Notes under the pieces: generated by a model
Database searches by the model: none
Told to the model about the DNA's origin: nothing
The model's input: only the letters and a program-made list of their open reading frames with translations
Shown: in pieces, positions 17,761 through 26,027 of the stretch
How positions within the stretch are numbered: position 1 is the first letter of the stretch
Layout of the letters: the number at the start of each line of letters is the position of its first letter
Translations under genes and position numbers: made by a program
Assembly (NCBI GenBank): GCA_964430935.1
Contig: CAYSHK010000073.1
Coordinates: 1 to 38,397 of the forward strand
Direction of reading: 5' to 3'
DNA from: Thermopetrobacter sp964430935
GTDB lineage: Bacteria; Pseudomonadota; Alphaproteobacteria; Rhizobiales; Aestuariivirgaceae
Length of the DNA: 38,397 nt

Positions 17761-17838
17761 CGGCCGGACGCAACGCGGACGACCGGCGTGCGCGCCGCAT
17801 GTGCCCGGTGCGGGCTCCGCATCCGCCGTCCGGGCTCC

Positions 17839-18417
17839 CTACATCAGGGGGCGGGGGAGGCTGCCTTCGTCCAGCAGCGGCCATTCACCGGGAAGCTGGA
17901 AGTGCCACCATTCCGTTTCGATGGCCTCGAAGCCGGCGGAGACCATGATGCCGGCCAGCAGCATGCGGTTGCGGATGGCTTCCGCCCCCACCTCCCGCGA
18001 CGACGGATGGGAACGCGGGCTCATGTCGTCGAAGGGGGTGCCCATGTCCAGCCGCCGGCCGCTCCGGTCCGCGAGCGTCAGGTCCAGGGCCACGCCGCGG
18101 GTATGCATGGATCCCTTCCATGGAGGATGGACGTAGTTCTCGTCCGGACAGACCTCCCACAGGGCCGCCTGCGCGGCCGTCGGGCGGTAGCCGTCGAACA
18201 GCACGAGCTTCAGCCCCGAGGCGCGCGCCAGTTCCGCGGCGGTGCGCAGGCCGCCTGCCGCCTCCGGCCGCAGGAAGAGACGGGAATGGGCGTAGATGGG
18301 CCGTCCGGTGATGTTGTCCGCGGTGGCGTAGCGGATGTCCAGATCCACGCCGTATTCCTCCGGGCGGATCTCGACCAGCGGACCGCTCACGAGGACGGGC
18401 GGTTCCCGCATGGTCAT
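17839..18417 (-). CDS. ddpX: D-alanyl-D-alanine dipeptidase (VanX/DdpX family)
   Basis: 192 residues, peptidase family M15D. FDGYRPTAAQ is the substrate-binding arginine loop. SMHTRGVALDLTL supplies the first zinc His and Asp, and ETEWWHF supplies the catalytic Glu and the second zinc His. DMGTPFDDMSP is also family-typical. It cleaves D-Ala-D-Ala, recycling peptidoglycan-derived D-alanine or, in other hosts, giving glycopeptide resistance; with no vanH/vanA nearby, recycling is more likely. There is no clear signal peptide, so a cytoplasmic location is likely. The start ATG (18417) overlaps the TGA of pncA (ATGA, 18414-18417), so the two are translationally coupled. Confidence 0.9.
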   Translation of the reverse strand: MTMREPPVLVSGPLVEIRPEEYGVDLDIRYATADNITGRPIYAHSRLFLRPEAAGGLRTAAELARASGLKLVLFDGYRPTAAQAALWEVCPDENYVHPPWKGSMHTRGVALDLTLADRSGRRLDMGTPFDDMSPRSHPSSREVGAEAIRNRMLLAGIMVSAGFEAIETEWWHFQLPGEWPLLDEGSLPRPLM

Positions 18418-19031
18418 GCCAGCGCTCCCGAGGTCACGGTGGACACGCCCGCCTCGGCCCATCTGCGGCGCATGTCCGCCAGCGAGCCGTCCAGGTCGAT
18501 GGCGCGGCAGGCATCCTCGATCACGGTTGCGGAGAAGCCGCATCCGACGGCGTCCAGAGCCGAGAAACCGACGCAGAAATCGGTGGCCAGTCCGCACAGA
18601 AGGACCTCCGTCACCCCGCGCGCCTTCAGATAGCCGGCCAGTCCCGTCGGCGTGGCATGGTCGTTCTCGAAGAAGGCCGAATAGGAATCCACGTCCCGGC
18701 GGAATCCCTTGCGCACGACGGCCTGCCCCGCGGTGGTGTCCAGATCGGGATGGAAATCGGCTCCCGCCGTGCCCTGCACGCAGTGGTCGGGCCAGAGGAT
18801 CTGCGGACCGTAGGGCATTTCCACCGTTTCGAACGGCTGGCGGCCGGGATGGGCGGAGGCGAAGGAGGAATGGTCCACCGGATGCCAGTCCTGCGTCAGA
18901 ACCACGACGGAGAACCGCTCCATGAGAGCGTTGACGACCGGGACGACCGCGTCGCCGTCCGGCACCTCCAGTGCCCCTCCGGGGCAGAAGTCGTTCTGCA
19001 CGTCGATCACCAGCAGCGCACGTTCGTTCAT
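18414..19031 (-). CDS. pncA: nicotinamidase
   Basis: 205 residues. It hydrolyses nicotinamide to nicotinate in the NAD salvage pathway and belongs to the isochorismatase-like fold. LLVIDVQNDFCPGGAL holds the catalytic Asp. TQDWHPVDHSSFA is the metal-binding loop with its two His. VVRKG has the catalytic Lys. LLCGLATDFCVGFSALDAV carries the nucleophilic Cys with the preceding cis-peptide region. It is first in a two-gene unit with the dipeptidase gene. Confidence 0.96.
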   Translation of the reverse strand: MNERALLVIDVQNDFCPGGALEVPDGDAVVPVVNALMERFSVVVLTQDWHPVDHSSFASAHPGRQPFETVEMPYGPQILWPDHCVQGTAGADFHPDLDTTAGQAVVRKGFRRDVDSYSAFFENDHATPTGLAGYLKARGVTEVLLCGLATDFCVGFSALDAVGCGFSATVIEDACRAIDLDGSLADMRRRWAEAGVSTVTSGALA

Positions 19032-19096
19032 CCGCAGGATCCTCTTCCCGTTGGTCGCTCCGGGGGATCATGATACGGTATCGGCGACATTGCAAC

Positions 19097-19110
19097 GCCC
19101 GTGCACGGGC
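19097..19110. repeat. perfect 14-bp palindrome between pncA and the tup genes
   Basis: GCCCGTGCACGGGC is self-complementary over 14 bp, and a second inverted repeat GATAC-G-GTATC sits at 19072-19082. Both lie in the 226-nt divergent region and are candidate operator sites for either unit. No regulator gene is adjacent. Confidence 0.35.
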
Positions 19111-19183
19111 GGCCCGTTCCCGCGGATTCCCGACGGCGTGGACGGTGCCGCGGCGGCGTGCGCGGGAATGCGTCGGGAGAAGA

Positions 19184-19212
19184 TTGCACCGTCCGCGGAA
19201 GTGGCGCTAGAT
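19184..19212 (+). promoter_or_regulatory. candidate promoter of the tungstate transport genes
   Basis: TTGCAC (19184-19189) and CTAGAT (19207-19212) are 17 bp apart, about 45 nt before the permease start. Motif match only. Confidence 0.4.
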
Positions 19213-19257
19213 TGCCGGACGGAACCGCGAGGGAAGGAAGACGGAGCCACGGACATC

Positions 19258-19977
19258 ATGGGTGAGAGCTTCGCGGAAGCCTTCCGCCATGCCGCATGGA
19301 TGATGGTCACCCTCGATCCCGATCTGCTCGAGATCGTGGGGCTGTCGCTGCGCATCTCCATCTCCGCCGTGCTGGCCGCCGCCGTCCTCGGGCTGCCCCT
19401 CGGGGCGCTGCTGGCGCTCTACCGCTTTCCGGGCAACCGGGCCGTCTCTCTTCTGGTCTCCGCGCTGATGGGGCTGCCGCCCGTGGTCCTGGGGCTGGTC
19501 GTCTACATGATGCTGTCGCGCTCCGGCCCGCTTGGCGTGCTCGGCCTTCTCTATACGCCCGCCGCCATGATCATCGCGCAGACGCTGCTCGTTCTGCCCA
19601 TCGTCGTCGCCCTCTCGCGGCAGACCATTTCCGCGCTCTGGCGGGAATACGAGGAAACCATGCGTTCGCTGCACATCCGGGGGCTGCCACTGGTGCGCAC
19701 CATGCTCTACGAGGCCCGCTTCGAGCTGGCCACGACCCTGCTTGCGGGCTTCGGCCGGGCCATCGCCGAGGTGGGGGCGGTGATGATCGTCGGCGGCAAC
19801 ATCAACCACGCGACGCGGGTCATGACCACGGCGATCGCCCTGGAGACCTCCAAGGGGGATCTGTCCCTGGCATTGGCGCTCGGAGTCATCCTTTTGGCCA
19901 TTGCGCTGGGCGTCAATCTGGCCGTACACGTTCTATCCGCATGGGGCGACCGTCAGGGGATGGCATCGACAGCCTGA
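19258..19977 (+). CDS. tupB: tungstate ABC transporter permease
   Basis: 239 residues, with five or six membrane helices. The cytoplasmic coupling loop is YEETMRSLHIRGLPLVRTML followed by GFGRAIAEVGAVMIVGGN, the EAA-type motif of the ModB/TupB permease group. It forms the inner-membrane channel for tungstate, needed for tungsten enzymes, or in some cases molybdate. It is assigned as TupB mainly because the next gene encodes a TupA-type binding protein 13 nt downstream. No ATP-binding subunit gene is present beside it. Confidence 0.9.
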   Translation: MGESFAEAFRHAAWMMVTLDPDLLEIVGLSLRISISAVLAAAVLGLPLGALLALYRFPGNRAVSLLVSALMGLPPVVLGLVVYMMLSRSGPLGVLGLLYTPAAMIIAQTLLVLPIVVALSRQTISALWREYEETMRSLHIRGLPLVRTMLYEARFELATTLLAGFGRAIAEVGAVMIVGGNINHATRVMTTAIALETSKGDLSLALALGVILLAIALGVNLAVHVLSAWGDRQGMASTA

Positions 19978-19990
19978 AAGGAGCGGACTC

Positions 19991-20806
19991 GTGAGGATAC
20001 GCGCATTCATCGCCATCGCGGCACTCGCCGCCGTTGCCACCGTGGCCCGGGCCGGGGACGTCATCATCCTGCAGTCCACGACCTCCACGCAGAATTCCGG
20101 ATTGCTGGACCATCTGCTGCCCATGTTCGAGAAAAGGACGGGAGTGAAGGTGAAGGTGGTCGCCGTCGGCACGGGGCAGGCGCTGAAGAATGCCCGCAAC
20201 GGCGACGGCGACGTCCTTCTCGTGCATGCCAGGGACGCCGAGCTGAAATTCGTGAAGGACGGCTGGGGCGTGGACCGGCGGGATGTCATGTACAACGATT
20301 TCGTCATCGTCTGTCCGAAGGCCGATCCCGCCGGCATCCGCGGCATGCGCGACGCCGGGGCGGCGTTGAAGAAGATCGCCATGAAGAAGGTTCCCTTCGC
20401 CTCGCGGGGCGACGATTCCGGCACCAACAGGAAGGAGCTCGAGCTGTGGAAGGTGGCCGGCGTGGATCCCACGAAGGAATCCGGCGGGTGGTACCGTGAA
20501 ACGGGTTCCGGCATGGGCGCCACCCTCAACGTCGCTGCCGGCATGGGCGCCTGCACGCTGACGGACCGCGGCACCTGGATCGCCTTCCGCAACAAGGGGG
20601 ACCTGGAGGTCATGGTGGAGGGGGATCCGGCGCTGTTCAACCAGTATGGCGTCATCCTGGTCAATCCGAAGATCCATCCCCACGTGAAGGAGAAGGCCGC
20701 GCGGGCCTTCATGGACTGGCTGACCGGACCGGAAGGACAGAAGGCGATCGCCGACTACCGGGTGAACGGCCAGCAGCTATTCTTTCCCAACGCGCCGGTC
20801 GACTGA
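19991..20806 (+). CDS. tupA: tungstate ABC transporter substrate-binding protein
   Basis: 271 residues. It begins with GTG at 19991 behind AAAGGAGC, giving a proper signal peptide (VRIRAFIAIAALAAVATVARA); the longer frame from 19901 overlaps tupB and lacks one. TTSTQNSGLLDHLLPMF is the anion-binding signature of TupA. SRGDDSGTNRKELELWK and GMGATLNVAAGMGACTLTDR complete the oxyanion site. The protein captures tungstate in the periplasm and delivers it to TupB. Confidence 0.93.
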   Translation: MRIRAFIAIAALAAVATVARAGDVIILQSTTSTQNSGLLDHLLPMFEKRTGVKVKVVAVGTGQALKNARNGDGDVLLVHARDAELKFVKDGWGVDRRDVMYNDFVIVCPKADPAGIRGMRDAGAALKKIAMKKVPFASRGDDSGTNRKELELWKVAGVDPTKESGGWYRETGSGMGATLNVAAGMGACTLTDRGTWIAFRNKGDLEVMVEGDPALFNQYGVILVNPKIHPHVKEKAARAFMDWLTGPEGQKAIADYRVNGQQLFFPNAPVD

Positions 20807-20875
20807 CCGGCCACGGCCGGAAGGGCCCGTTCCGGTGACGGGTTCGCGGCCGGCTTCGCCCGAAAGGAGACGGAA

Positions 20876-21319
20876 ATGAACACCACCGTGCTGCTCGTGC
20901 TGCTCACTCTGAAAGGGACCGCGCCGCTGGGCGTGAATTTCGTCAATTTCGACAGCCTGCCGCCATGCCGGGACCGTGCCGCCCAGCTCCGGGAAATCCT
21001 CACGAAGGGAGGCATCAAGGTGGTGGAGGACCGCTGCGTCGCTTCGTTCCAGTATTTCTCGAAGCACCGCCACCGCAGGACGAAGGGCGACCATGGCAAG
21101 AAGGTGCGCATGGGGAAGAAGAACGTCTTCCTGATCGCGCTCAACGATGCACGCGCCCTCGTGATGCCGCAGAAGGACATCGAAGCCTGCGAGGCGGAGA
21201 AGGCGCGGCGGGAGAAGGCCGGCGGGAAAGGGGCGACGCGGTTCTACTGCGCCCTTTCGGAGCAGCGTCTGCTCTGCGACGCGGAAGTCGCGGAGATGAA
21301 GCGGAAGAAGGGAAAATAG
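20876..21319 (+). CDS. small uncharacterised cysteine-containing protein
   Basis: 147 residues behind AAAGGAGACGG. The N terminus MNTTVLLVLLTLKGTAPLG is hydrophobic and may be a signal or anchor without the usual positive charge. Five cysteines (PPCRD, EDRCV, EACEA, FYCAL, LLCDA) and a basic middle segment (KHRHRRTKGDHGKK) are the only marked features. I do not recognise a family. It lies 69 nt after tupA on the same strand and may share the transcript, but nothing in it suggests metal-oxyanion transport. Confidence 0.65.
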   Translation: MNTTVLLVLLTLKGTAPLGVNFVNFDSLPPCRDRAAQLREILTKGGIKVVEDRCVASFQYFSKHRHRRTKGDHGKKVRMGKKNVFLIALNDARALVMPQKDIEACEAEKARREKAGGKGATRFYCALSEQRLLCDAEVAEMKRKKGK

Positions 21320-21349
21320 CCCCCTCCGCCATGCCGGGAGGGGGAGGGG
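21320..21349 (+). terminator. possible terminator after the small cysteine protein
   Basis: CCCCCTCC (21320-21327) pairs with GGAGGGGG (21337-21344), starting immediately after the stop codon. No T-run follows, so if it acts it would be an atypical terminator. Confidence 0.35.
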
Positions 21350-21455
21350 CGGCTCGTCCGGCCGGTGGTCTCCGCCGGGCATGACCGGGGCGCCGGTGCG
21401 CGACGCGGTGGCGAACCCGCCCGGAACGGCCCCATGCCCGGCGGAATGGATGGCG

Positions 21456-22220
21456 TCAGCAGTTCTTGCAACCGCGCTCGCGGACCTTCGCGATGATGTC
21501 GTTCAGCCGCTTGTAGCCCAGCGCGCCGGGAACGATCTCGTCACCGATGACGAAGGCGGGCGTGCCGTTGATGTCGAGGGCGTCCGCGAGGCTCATGTTG
21601 CGGCCGAGAATTTCCGCGATGTCCTTGCCTTCCGCATCCTTCCTGAGCCGCTCGACATCGAGCCCCGACTTCTTCGCCAGCGCCAGGGCGACCTTGCCGT
21701 CGATGCGGCCCTTGTGCTTCAGCATGGCGGCGTGGAACTTCCAGTACTTGTCCATGCCCTGCTTTCGTGCGGCCAGGGCGTAGCGCGCCGCTTCCAGCGA
21801 GCCGGGCCCGAGTATGGGAAATTCCTTGATGATGATCTTGAGATCCGGGTTGGTGTCCTTCAGGCGGATGACATCCGGCAGGGAGCGTTTGCAGAAGCCG
21901 CAGTTGTAGTCGAAGAACTCGACCATCTTCACCTTGCCCTGCGGATTGCCGATCACCAGATCGCCTTCGCCGGAGAACAGGGCCTTGCCATGCGCTTTCA
22001 GGGCGGCCTCGGCGCGGGCGGCCTTGGCCTCCTTCTGCCGCTGCTCCAGCTTCTGGCTCATCTCGATGAGGATGTCCGGATGTTCGAGAAGGTACTGGCG
22101 CACGATCTCGCCGATTTCCTTCTTCTGGGCGTCGGTGAATTCCCCGGCGGTGGCGGGGGGCATCCCGGCGATCACGACGGTGGTCGCGGCGAGGAGGGTG
22201 GTGCGCAGTGTTTTCAGCAT
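21456..22220 (-). CDS. DsbA-family thiol-disulphide oxidoreductase
   Basis: 254 residues with a signal peptide (MLKTLRTTLLAATTVVIAG, cleavage near ATAG). An N-terminal charged helical segment (residues 25-75, EFTDAQKKEIGEIVRQYLLE and following) precedes the thioredoxin domain, as in the Com1/ScsC-like DsbA group, where this arm mediates oligomerisation. FFDYNCGFCKRSLPDV holds the CGFC active site and NGTPAFVIGDEIV the cis-Pro. Two C-terminal cysteines (RGCKNC) are unusual and may form a second redox pair. It acts in the periplasm, as a disulphide isomerase or oxidase. The M48 protease gene lies just upstream on the same strand (44 nt). Confidence 0.93.
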   Translation of the reverse strand: MLKTLRTTLLAATTVVIAGMPPATAGEFTDAQKKEIGEIVRQYLLEHPDILIEMSQKLEQRQKEAKAARAEAALKAHGKALFSGEGDLVIGNPQGKVKMVEFFDYNCGFCKRSLPDVIRLKDTNPDLKIIIKEFPILGPGSLEAARYALAARKQGMDKYWKFHAAMLKHKGRIDGKVALALAKKSGLDVERLRKDAEGKDIAEILGRNMSLADALDINGTPAFVIGDEIVPGALGYKRLNDIIAKVRERGCKNC

Positions 22221-22264
22221 TCGGTCGGACTCCGTTCGGATTTCATCGTGTCGGCAATATAGCC

Positions 22265-23647
22265 TCAACGCCTCTTCGCGAGGGTCAAAATGTCGTTAGC
22301 GCGCAGATACTGGGGGGATCCCTTCTTCAGTCTGCGCATGGCCCCTCTGGCCTTGGTGACGGCGAGATCCCGGTCGCCGCTGCGGATGGCGGCTTCCGCG
22401 GTCTCCAGCTCCGCCATGGCATAGTTGCCGAGCATGCCGTACGCGCGGGCCATCAGGCGGTGCAGCATCGGCCGCTGGCCTTCCTGTGGCATGGCCTTGC
22501 GCAGATTGGCCAGCGCCGCGCGGGCCAGCTTCCTGTCCTCGGTGGCCAGCTGGGCCTGCGCCAGGAGAAGCCGGATGAGGCCGCTGCGCGGAGCGAGCCG
22601 CACGGCCTTCTCCAGCGGCGGAATGGCCTGCCTCGGGCGTCCGTTCTCCAGCAGGGCCTGCCCCTTGAGCTCCCAGAAGTAGGGATATTTCGGCTTGGCG
22701 CGGATCAGGCTCTCGATCAGCGGCATGGCATTGCGCAGATCGCCGATGCGGAAGGCGGCGATGGCGCGGGCGTATCTGGCGGGAAGGGAATTGTCGGAAC
22801 GCGGATATTTGCGGTAGACGGCCCGCGTCCCGCCGATGAAGCCCGTCAGCTTCGCCTGCATCAGCCGGTGCCGTTCGATCAGCCATGCGGGATCCGGCTT
22901 GTTGTACCAGGGGCTTTTCTTCACCATCCGTTCGAGATTGCGGATGCGCGCCATGGGCATCGGATGGGTGAGCACGTAGGGATCGGCGTAGCGCAGGGAG
23001 GCCATGTACTGGGTGGCCAGTTTCTGGAAGAGGGTCAGCATGCCGCGGCCGGACTGGTGCGTCCGGTTCAGGTAGCGCACCGCCGCCTGGTCCGCCGCGG
23101 CCTCCTGCGTGCGGGCATAGGACAGGAACTGCCGCTGAAGCATCGACTGGGAGCCCAGCATGATGGCCCGTCCGCCCTTCACCGCGCCGCTGCTTCCCGC
23201 GGCCGCGCCGCCCGCCATGGCCCCCGCGGCAAGCAATGTGCTGATGATGGCGAGCGTGCTCAGCCTGCGCATCTCGATGCCCATGCGCGCCAGGTGGCCG
23301 CCGGCTATGTGGGCCGTCTCATGGGCCAGCACGCCGATCACTTCGTTCGGCGTCTTCGACTTGGTGAGCAGACCGGTGTTGATGAAGATGCGCTGCCCGT
23401 CCGCCACGAAGGCGTTGATCCTCTGGTCCCGGATCAGATGCACGCGCACCGCCCGGGGATTGAGGCCGGCCGCCCGGAAAATGGGCGTCGTGTATATGCG
23501 CATCAGCTCCTCGATCTCGGCATCGCGGATCAGGGGCAGGTTTGCACCCCGCGCGAGAACGGGCTGGGGCCACGTGGCGAGCAGCAGGGCCAGAGCGCTC
23601 AGGAAACTGACGAAGATGCTGGACAGTCTGTGCATGGGCGTCATCAT
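22265..23647 (-). CDS. periplasmic M48 metalloprotease with TPR domain (BepA-like)
   Basis: About 460 residues. A signal peptide (MHRLSSIFVSFLSALALLLA, cleavage near VLARG) is followed by an M48 protease domain with LAHETAHIAGGH: zinc His and catalytic Glu at about 105, 106 and 109 counting from MHRL. The third ligand lies in the segment EAAADQAAVRYL. From about 260 on there are TPR-like helices (LIESLIRAKPKYPYFWELKG, AIPPLEKAVRLAPRSGLIRL). E. coli BepA of the same layout promotes LPS-transport pore assembly and degrades stalled outer-membrane proteins. Three ATGs compete (23647, 23644, 23635) and none has a ribosome site; the longest is given. It precedes the DsbA-family gene, so an envelope quality-control operon is plausible. 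Confidence 0.9.
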   Translation of the reverse strand: MMTPMHRLSSIFVSFLSALALLLATWPQPVLARGANLPLIRDAEIEELMRIYTTPIFRAAGLNPRAVRVHLIRDQRINAFVADGQRIFINTGLLTKSKTPNEVIGVLAHETAHIAGGHLARMGIEMRRLSTLAIISTLLAAGAMAGGAAAGSSGAVKGGRAIMLGSQSMLQRQFLSYARTQEAAADQAAVRYLNRTHQSGRGMLTLFQKLATQYMASLRYADPYVLTHPMPMARIRNLERMVKKSPWYNKPDPAWLIERHRLMQAKLTGFIGGTRAVYRKYPRSDNSLPARYARAIAAFRIGDLRNAMPLIESLIRAKPKYPYFWELKGQALLENGRPRQAIPPLEKAVRLAPRSGLIRLLLAQAQLATEDRKLARAALANLRKAMPQEGQRPMLHRLMARAYGMLGNYAMAELETAEAAIRSGDRDLAVTKARGAMRRLKKGSPQYLRANDILTLAKRR

Positions 23648-23767
23648 CGCGGAACGGACAGGGGCTTGGGAAACGGATAGCACAGTTGCAAGCTCTTTTG
23701 ACCCCAAATGCGCCACTTTGATGACCTTCCTCTGGCAAATCGTCCGCATCTCTGCTAACCCGCCTCC

Positions 23768-24943
23768 ATGAAGCGGAACGGACAGCCATCCCGGCGCGCT
23801 TCCAGGGTTGCGCCATTCATCGTCATGGACGTGCTGCGCGAGGCCCATGAGATGGCCGCCGCGGGCGAGGACGTCATCCACATGGAGGTTGGGCAGCCGT
23901 TCGGCCCCGCCCCCCGCAAGGTCATAGAGGCGGCGCACGCGGCTCTGGAGACCGACGATCTCGGCTACACCGAGGCCCGCGGCATCCGCCCTCTGCGGGA
24001 GCGCATCTCGCGCCACTATGCGGAAAGACACGGCCTCGACATCGATCCGGGCAGGATCTTCGTCACCACCGGATCGTCCGGCGCCTTCACGGTCGCCTTC
24101 CTCGCGGCGTTTGACGCGGGCGCGCGTGTCGGCCTCGCCAATCCGGGATATCCGGCCTACCGGAACATCTTCCATGCCGTGGACATCGAACCGGTTCTGC
24201 TGACAACGGGTCCCGCCACGCGCTGGGCGCCGGACGTGGACGAGGTGGCCCGCCTCGTCGGGGAGGGACGCATGGACGGTCTGCTCGTGGCCTCTCCCGC
24301 CAACCCCACGGGTGCGATGCTGGAGCCGGAAACCCTGAAGGCCCTGCTGCGGGCCGTGGAGGGACGGGGCGGATGGTTCATCTCGGACGAGATCTATCAC
24401 GGTCTGGACTATGCCATGCCGGCGCACACGGCGCTGGAATTCTCCGACACGGCGATCGTCATCAATTCGTTCAGCAAGTACTACTGCATGACGGGCTGGC
24501 GCATCGGATGGATGGTGCTGCCGGAGGAGCTGGCGCGCACCGCCGAGGTGCTGACCCAGAACATGTTCATCAACACGCCGAGCATCTCCCAGCATGCGGC
24601 CATCGCCGCCTTCGACGCCACGGACGAGCTGGAGGAGCGCAAGGCGGTCTATGCCCGGAACAGGGCGTTTCTGCTGGAGGCGCTGCCGGCGGTCGGTTTC
24701 GGAAGATTCGCCCCGGTGGACGGCGCCTTCTACATCTATTGCGACGTGTCTGACCTGACCGACGACAGTTTCGGTTTCGCCCGCCGCATTCTCCACGAGG
24801 CGCGCGTCGCCGTCACGCCGGGGCTGGATTTCGATCCGGTCCGCGGGTCCCGCTTCCTGCGCTTCTCCTTCTGCGGCAGTCACGAGGACATGCGGCGCGC
24901 GGTGGAACGGCTGGAGAAATGGATGGGAGGGAGGAGCCCCTGA
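23768..24943 (+). CDS. PLP-dependent class I/II aminotransferase
   Basis: 391 residues, fold type I. GYTEARGIRPLRERISRHYA, TTGSSGAFTVAFLAAF, NPGYPAYRN, ASPANPTGAML, SDEIYHGL and SFSKYYCMTGWRIGW (Schiff-base lysine K237) are all intact, followed by the carboxylate-binding arginine near SRFLRFSF. It resembles the broad aspartate/alanine aminotransferase group; the amino-acid substrate cannot be fixed. No ribosome site precedes ATG 23768, so translation may be leaderless or may start at a later Met (23825). It is divergent from the M48 gene and convergent with the acyltransferase. Confidence 0.92.
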   Translation: MKRNGQPSRRASRVAPFIVMDVLREAHEMAAAGEDVIHMEVGQPFGPAPRKVIEAAHAALETDDLGYTEARGIRPLRERISRHYAERHGLDIDPGRIFVTTGSSGAFTVAFLAAFDAGARVGLANPGYPAYRNIFHAVDIEPVLLTTGPATRWAPDVDEVARLVGEGRMDGLLVASPANPTGAMLEPETLKALLRAVEGRGGWFISDEIYHGLDYAMPAHTALEFSDTAIVINSFSKYYCMTGWRIGWMVLPEELARTAEVLTQNMFINTPSISQHAAIAAFDATDELEERKAVYARNRAFLLEALPAVGFGRFAPVDGAFYIYCDVSDLTDDSFGFARRILHEARVAVTPGLDFDPVRGSRFLRFSFCGSHEDMRRAVERLEKWMGGRSP

Positions 24944-24947
24944 CCGG

Positions 24948-26027
24948 TCAGCGCCCGGCTCCGCCACCCTCGGCCTGGGGCCGCATGCCACCGCCCGCCA
25001 CGCCGTCGGCCGGCGGAATCCGGAACATCGCCGGACGTTCGTAGAGGAAGGACAGCGGCGTGCCGCGCACCAGCCGTTCGAGGATCAGCGGACCGGTCAC
25101 GCCGGCGAGCGTGGCGAGTACGATGATCACGTTGATGTCGGTGACGAGACCGCTCTTCATCAGAATGATCCGCGTCGCCACCGCGAAGATGAAGTAGGAC
25201 AGGAACACCGGCAGCGTGTGCGCGCCCAGATACCGCATCGGCGCACCGAGAGGCGTCTTTTCCAGGAGCAGGCCGAAGGTCACGATGGCCGCGATGCCGG
25301 CATAGCCCAGAATCAGGTTGACGACCGGAAGGTTGCCGAGACCGGTGGTCATGAACCACGTATGGACCAGGCCCCAGACCAGCAGCCCCCCGAGCAGAAC
25401 GGGAACCGGGCGTTTCTTCAGCCATTCGGCGATGGCGAACACGTAGGGTGCCAGAATGTAGCCGGACCAGAAGAAGACGAAACGCGAGGCGAATTCGTCG
25501 ATGATCCGCCATCCCGTATGGATCTGGAGGGAGTGCAGCACCGCCGCGCCCAGCCACACCGCCCAGTGCGGAAACCGGTTCAGCAGCTTCGCGGCGACGA
25601 AGAACACGGCCAGCATGTAGATGAACCAGAGCGAACCGAGCGGCTGGATGAAGCTGAACGGATAGAGAAGCGCCGCGCCGAGGGTGCCGTACTTTTCCAC
25701 GTACTGCGGAATGCGGACGACGTACCAGACGGTCATCCAGAGGACGTAGAAATAGGCGAAGTGCGCGACCTTGGTATCCAGATAGCTGCGCCACGGCCGG
25801 TCGATGCGGCGGGCGAGGAACAGGCCGGAGATGAGAAAGAAGTCGGGCATGCGGAATGGTTGCGCCCAGGCGTTGAACGCCGAGAAGATGCTCGTCTCGC
25901 CCGTGGCATGCTCGACGCCGTAGGAGGCGTTCAGCAGAACCACCAGAACGATGCAGATGCCCTTTGCGTAGTCCACCCAGCCGATGCGGCCGGTTCCCCG
26001 GGGAGTCCCCGTCGCTGTCGCTGCCAT
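24948..26027 (-). CDS. membrane acyltransferase, family 3
   Basis: About 359 residues with ten or so membrane helices. The start of the acyltransferase-3 fold is clear: RIGWVDYAKGICIVLVVLLN, then QPFRMPDFFLISGLFLARR, where the conserved His of many members is replaced in the first helix by Asn (VVLLNAS). LGSLWFIYMLAVFFV and AFLSYFIFAV-type helices follow. Such enzymes acylate sugars of surface polysaccharides, osmoregulated glucans or lipids. The acceptor is unknown, and no glycosyltransferase lies nearby. The start is uncertain: ATG 26027 gives the expected N terminus, while in-frame ATGs at 26066 and 26093 add 13 to 22 residues. Confidence 0.85.
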   Translation of the reverse strand: MAATATGTPRGTGRIGWVDYAKGICIVLVVLLNASYGVEHATGETSIFSAFNAWAQPFRMPDFFLISGLFLARRIDRPWRSYLDTKVAHFAYFYVLWMTVWYVVRIPQYVEKYGTLGAALLYPFSFIQPLGSLWFIYMLAVFFVAAKLLNRFPHWAVWLGAAVLHSLQIHTGWRIIDEFASRFVFFWSGYILAPYVFAIAEWLKKRPVPVLLGGLLVWGLVHTWFMTTGLGNLPVVNLILGYAGIAAIVTFGLLLEKTPLGAPMRYLGAHTLPVFLSYFIFAVATRIILMKSGLVTDINVIIVLATLAGVTGPLILERLVRGTPLSFLYERPAMFRIPPADGVAGGGMRPQAEGGGAGR

